A stretch of DNA of 6,852 bases, from positions 1 to 6,852 of the forward strand of contig JAQVQJ010000066.1 in the NCBI GenBank assembly GCA_028701635.1, written 5' to 3'. Position numbers and translations under genes: made by a program. The stretch comes from Clostridia bacterium. Its GTDB lineage: Bacteria; Bacillota_A; Clostridia; Christensenellales; UBA1242. The notes below the pieces were generated by a model. The model made no database searches and was not told where the DNA came from. It saw nothing but the letters and a program-made list of their open reading frames with translations. Positions 5,663 to 6,852 of the stretch are shown one piece after another. How positions within the stretch are numbered: position 1 is the first letter of the stretch; each line of letters begins with the position of its first letter.

Positions 5663-6358
5663 ATCTTTTATAACTTCACTGGCAATTATTAGTCCGGCAA
5701 CTGATGGAACAAAGGAAACACTCCCGGGAGATACTTTATCTATTCTATTTATATCATTATTTAAAATTGGTGTTAATGGAGTTTCTTTTGAGTAAACAAC
5801 TTTTAGTTTATCAATCCCATTATCTTTGCATAGTTTTCTCATTACTTTTGCTAATGGGCAAACGCTAGTTTGATAAATATCAGCAACCATAAATGCAGTT
5901 GGGTCAAGTTTATTTCCCGTCCCCATACAACTAATTATAGGAATATTGCAGTTTTTTGCGTTTTTAACTATTTCAATTTTTGCAGTTATGGTATCTATTG
6001 CATCAATAACATAATCATATTTACTAAAATTAAATTGAGATGAATTTTCCGGCAGATAGAAACATTTCCATTTTTTTACTTTACAGTTTGGATTTATTTC
6101 ATATATTCTTTCTTCTGCAACATCAACCTTATCTCTTCCAATAGTTTTTTGAGTAGCAAAAATCTGTCGATTTAAGTTTGTTAAACATATCTTATCATTA
6201 TCAACTATATCTAGTTTAGTAATTCCGCTTCTAACAAGGGATTCAACAACATAACTACCAACACCACCCAAACCAAAAACAATAATATGAGATTGTTTAA
6301 GTTTTTTCATATTATTTTTTCCTAAAAGAGATTCAGTTTTTGAGAATTGATTTAACAT
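5648..6358 (-). CDS. tcdA: tRNA threonylcarbamoyladenosine dehydratase TcdA
   Basis: Cytoplasmic E1-like enzyme that uses ATP to convert t6A at position 37 of ANN-decoding tRNAs to its cyclic form ct6A. The sequence is a clear member of the ThiF/MoeB/CsdL superfamily. It has an N-terminal NQFSKTESLLG segment, the nucleotide loop GLGGVGS (29-35), acidic residues in IVDND (51-55) that hold ATP and magnesium, and the T-N-L-N-R-Q motif (60-65). It also has VIDAIDT (117-123), MGTGNKLDPT (145-154), the conserved cysteine in TSVCPLA (164-170) and a C-terminal SFVPSVAGLIIASEVIKDL (215-233). At 236 residues it is slightly short for the family, which is often 240-270. The ATG start matches the family N-terminus. 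There is no Shine-Dalgarno, and a near-consensus promoter predicts transcription beginning one base before the ATG. The gene stands alone and converges with the membrane-protein gene at zero distance. Confidence 0.92.
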   Translation of the reverse strand: MLNQFSKTESLLGKNNMKKLKQSHIIVFGLGGVGSYVVESLVRSGITKLDIVDNDKICLTNLNRQIFATQKTIGRDKVDVAEERIYEINPNCKVKKWKCFYLPENSSQFNFSKYDYVIDAIDTITAKIEIVKNAKNCNIPIISCMGTGNKLDPTAFMVADIYQTSVCPLAKVMRKLCKDNGIDKLKVVYSKETPLTPILNNDINRIDKVSPGSVSFVPSVAGLIIASEVIKDLIKR

Positions 6359-6365
6359 ATTTAAA

Positions 6366-6394
6366 ATTATACCTTAACTAAAATATTTAGTCAA
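6366..6394 (-). promoter_or_regulatory. Near-consensus promoter of tcdA with overlapping palindrome
   Basis: On the minus strand TTGACT (6394-6389), a 17-base spacer and a perfect TATAAT (6371-6366) form the strongest promoter in the window. The predicted start is base 6359, one base before the ATG, so the mRNA would be leaderless. An imperfect 9+9 palindrome (6374-6394, arms TTAACTAAA and TTTAGTCAA, one mismatch) overlaps the -35 and the spacer, a typical place for a repressor operator. Confidence 0.75.
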
Positions 6395-6543
6395 TTAACA
6401 CTTAAACTAAAAAATAAATTTTAACAATATAATTTGATAATTTTTTATTATGAAATATTATCATTTTAATAACTACTTATTATATTTGACTAAAAGCCAT
6501 TTTTAAATTTCATTTTCTTTTTATTTAATTTACATATATTTAT
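6395..6543. other. AT-rich spacer between divergent genes, no gene seen
   Basis: This part of the 263-base gap between tcdA and the secreted-protein gene holds no convincing open frame. Two structures stand out: a 7+7 inverted repeat TGATAAT (6435-6441) and ATTATCA (6457-6463), and a second copy of TTGACTAAA at 6486-6494, inverted relative to the one in the tcdA promoter. Base composition this extreme yields short inverted repeats by chance. Confidence 0.5.
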
Positions 6544-6587
6544 TTGACATTACACAATATAAAGTGGTAATCTAATTTTGTTATAAA
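6544..6587 (+). promoter_or_regulatory. Promoter region of the secreted-protein gene
   Basis: Two candidates are present. One is TTGACA (6544-6549, perfect -35) with an 18-base spacer to TGG-TAATCT (extended -10, hexamer 6568-6573). The other is an extended -10 TGT-TATAAA (6579-6587) without a -35. ATTACAC (6549-6555) and GTGGTAAT (6564-6571) form an imperfect inverted repeat across the spacer of the first. Both give a leader carrying the AGGAGG site. Confidence 0.55.
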
Positions 6588-6609
6588 ACAAATAATTATG
6601 TAATTTTTT

Positions 6610-6615
6610 AGGAGG
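6610..6615 (+). promoter_or_regulatory. Consensus ribosome binding site
   Basis: AGGAGG lies six bases before the ATG at 6622. It is the best Shine-Dalgarno in the window, suggests a highly translated product, and fixes the start of a gene that runs off the window end. Confidence 0.85.
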
Positions 6616-6621
6616 AGAGAA

Positions 6622-6852
6622 ATGATAAAATCTAAAAAATCATTTAAAATTGGGGCATACATAGGGATAATGCTTTTAGCATTTTGTGCTATGTTCCTTG
6701 GTCTTTGGGGGGCAAATACCATAGACGCAGTTCATGCGGAAGATCCGATAACTGCTGATTATACTCTTATATATCGTGGACCTAGTTATGAACAATTAGG
6801 AACAGAAGCGGCAACAGGTGATTGGGAATGGGATGAAGATGATGAAGACTAC
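6622..6852 (+). CDS. Secreted or surface protein, N-terminal part only
   Basis: The frame is open from ATG at 6622 to the last base (77 residues seen). The first nine residues are basic (MIKSKKSFK), then comes a hydrophobic core of about 20 residues (10-31). A signal-peptidase I site is likely after residue 39 (V37-H-A39, before E40-D). The cysteine at 22 lies in the core as L-A-F-C, which does not fit a lipobox, so this is probably not a lipoprotein. The mature part begins polar and becomes strongly acidic: residues 67-77 contain eight Asp/Glu, two Trp and a Tyr. Family cannot be named from this much. A strong promoter region and AGGAGG point to an abundant product. An antisense frame across this region (6722-6540) has no support. 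Confidence 0.8.
   Translation, partial: MIKSKKSFKIGAYIGIMLLAFCAMFLGLWGANTIDAVHAEDPITADYTLIYRGPSYEQLGTEAATGDWEWDEDDEDY

Noticed and set aside
5078..6358. A complete Kiwa defence operon
   Set aside because: The gene next to the membrane protein is tcdA on the opposite strand, not a KwaB-type protein.
6540..6722. Minus-strand 60-residue frame
   Set aside because: Crosses the promoter, consensus RBS and signal-peptide codons of the plus-strand secreted-protein gene.
1..6852. Mycoplasma-type genetic code (UGA as tryptophan)
   Set aside because: The ABC ATPase ends at a UGA exactly where family length and the ATGA overlap predict, no gene has in-frame UGA, and tryptophans are UGG.

Overview
This AT-rich window reads as chromosomal DNA of a low-GC Gram-positive bacterium (Bacillota). 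A finer placement is not possible from the sequence. The signs are Shine-Dalgarno sites of the AGGAGG type, sigma-A-like promoters with extended -10 (TGn) elements, a LysM-GH18 protein of the spore-hydrolase type, and UGA used as a stop while tryptophan is UGG. The last point argues against a mycoplasma-type code. No integrase, transposase, CRISPR array or complete defence operon is visible.

Layout, left to right. (1) The window opens inside a pnuC-type vitamin transporter whose 5' end lies outside; it ends at 575. (2) Starting about five bases after its stop is the 3' half of a tRNA-Arg(ACG) (581-635) with intact anticodon arm, T arm and CCA but no 5' half. It looks like an integration or recombination scar. 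(3) A two-gene ABC exporter operon follows: ATPase 700-1632 and permease 1629-2549, overlapping by ATGA. (4) A Nudix hydrolase (2582-3085) and a hexapeptide-repeat acyltransferase (3144-3587) follow, each with its own recognisable promoter. A strong bidirectional hairpin terminator (3661-3683) closes this rightward block. (5) A leftward LysM-LysM-GH18 glycosidase (4987-3716) meets that terminator from the other side. (6) A rightward small membrane protein of uncertain family (5078-5647) runs head-on, with zero spacing, into a leftward tcdA (t6A dehydratase, 6358-5648). (7) An AT-rich 263-base spacer with promoter elements separates tcdA from a rightward secreted protein starting at 6622. That last gene has a strong RBS and signal peptide and is cut by the window end.

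The genes do not form a single pathway: vitamin uptake, export, nucleotide housekeeping, acyl transfer, cell-wall or spore hydrolysis and tRNA modification sit side by side. The points most worth a second look are the tRNA-Arg half gene, two genes whose predicted transcription starts fall at or one base before the ATG with no Shine-Dalgarno (leaderless mRNAs), an orphan membrane protein that may be KwaA-like, and near-palindromes lying over several promoters.
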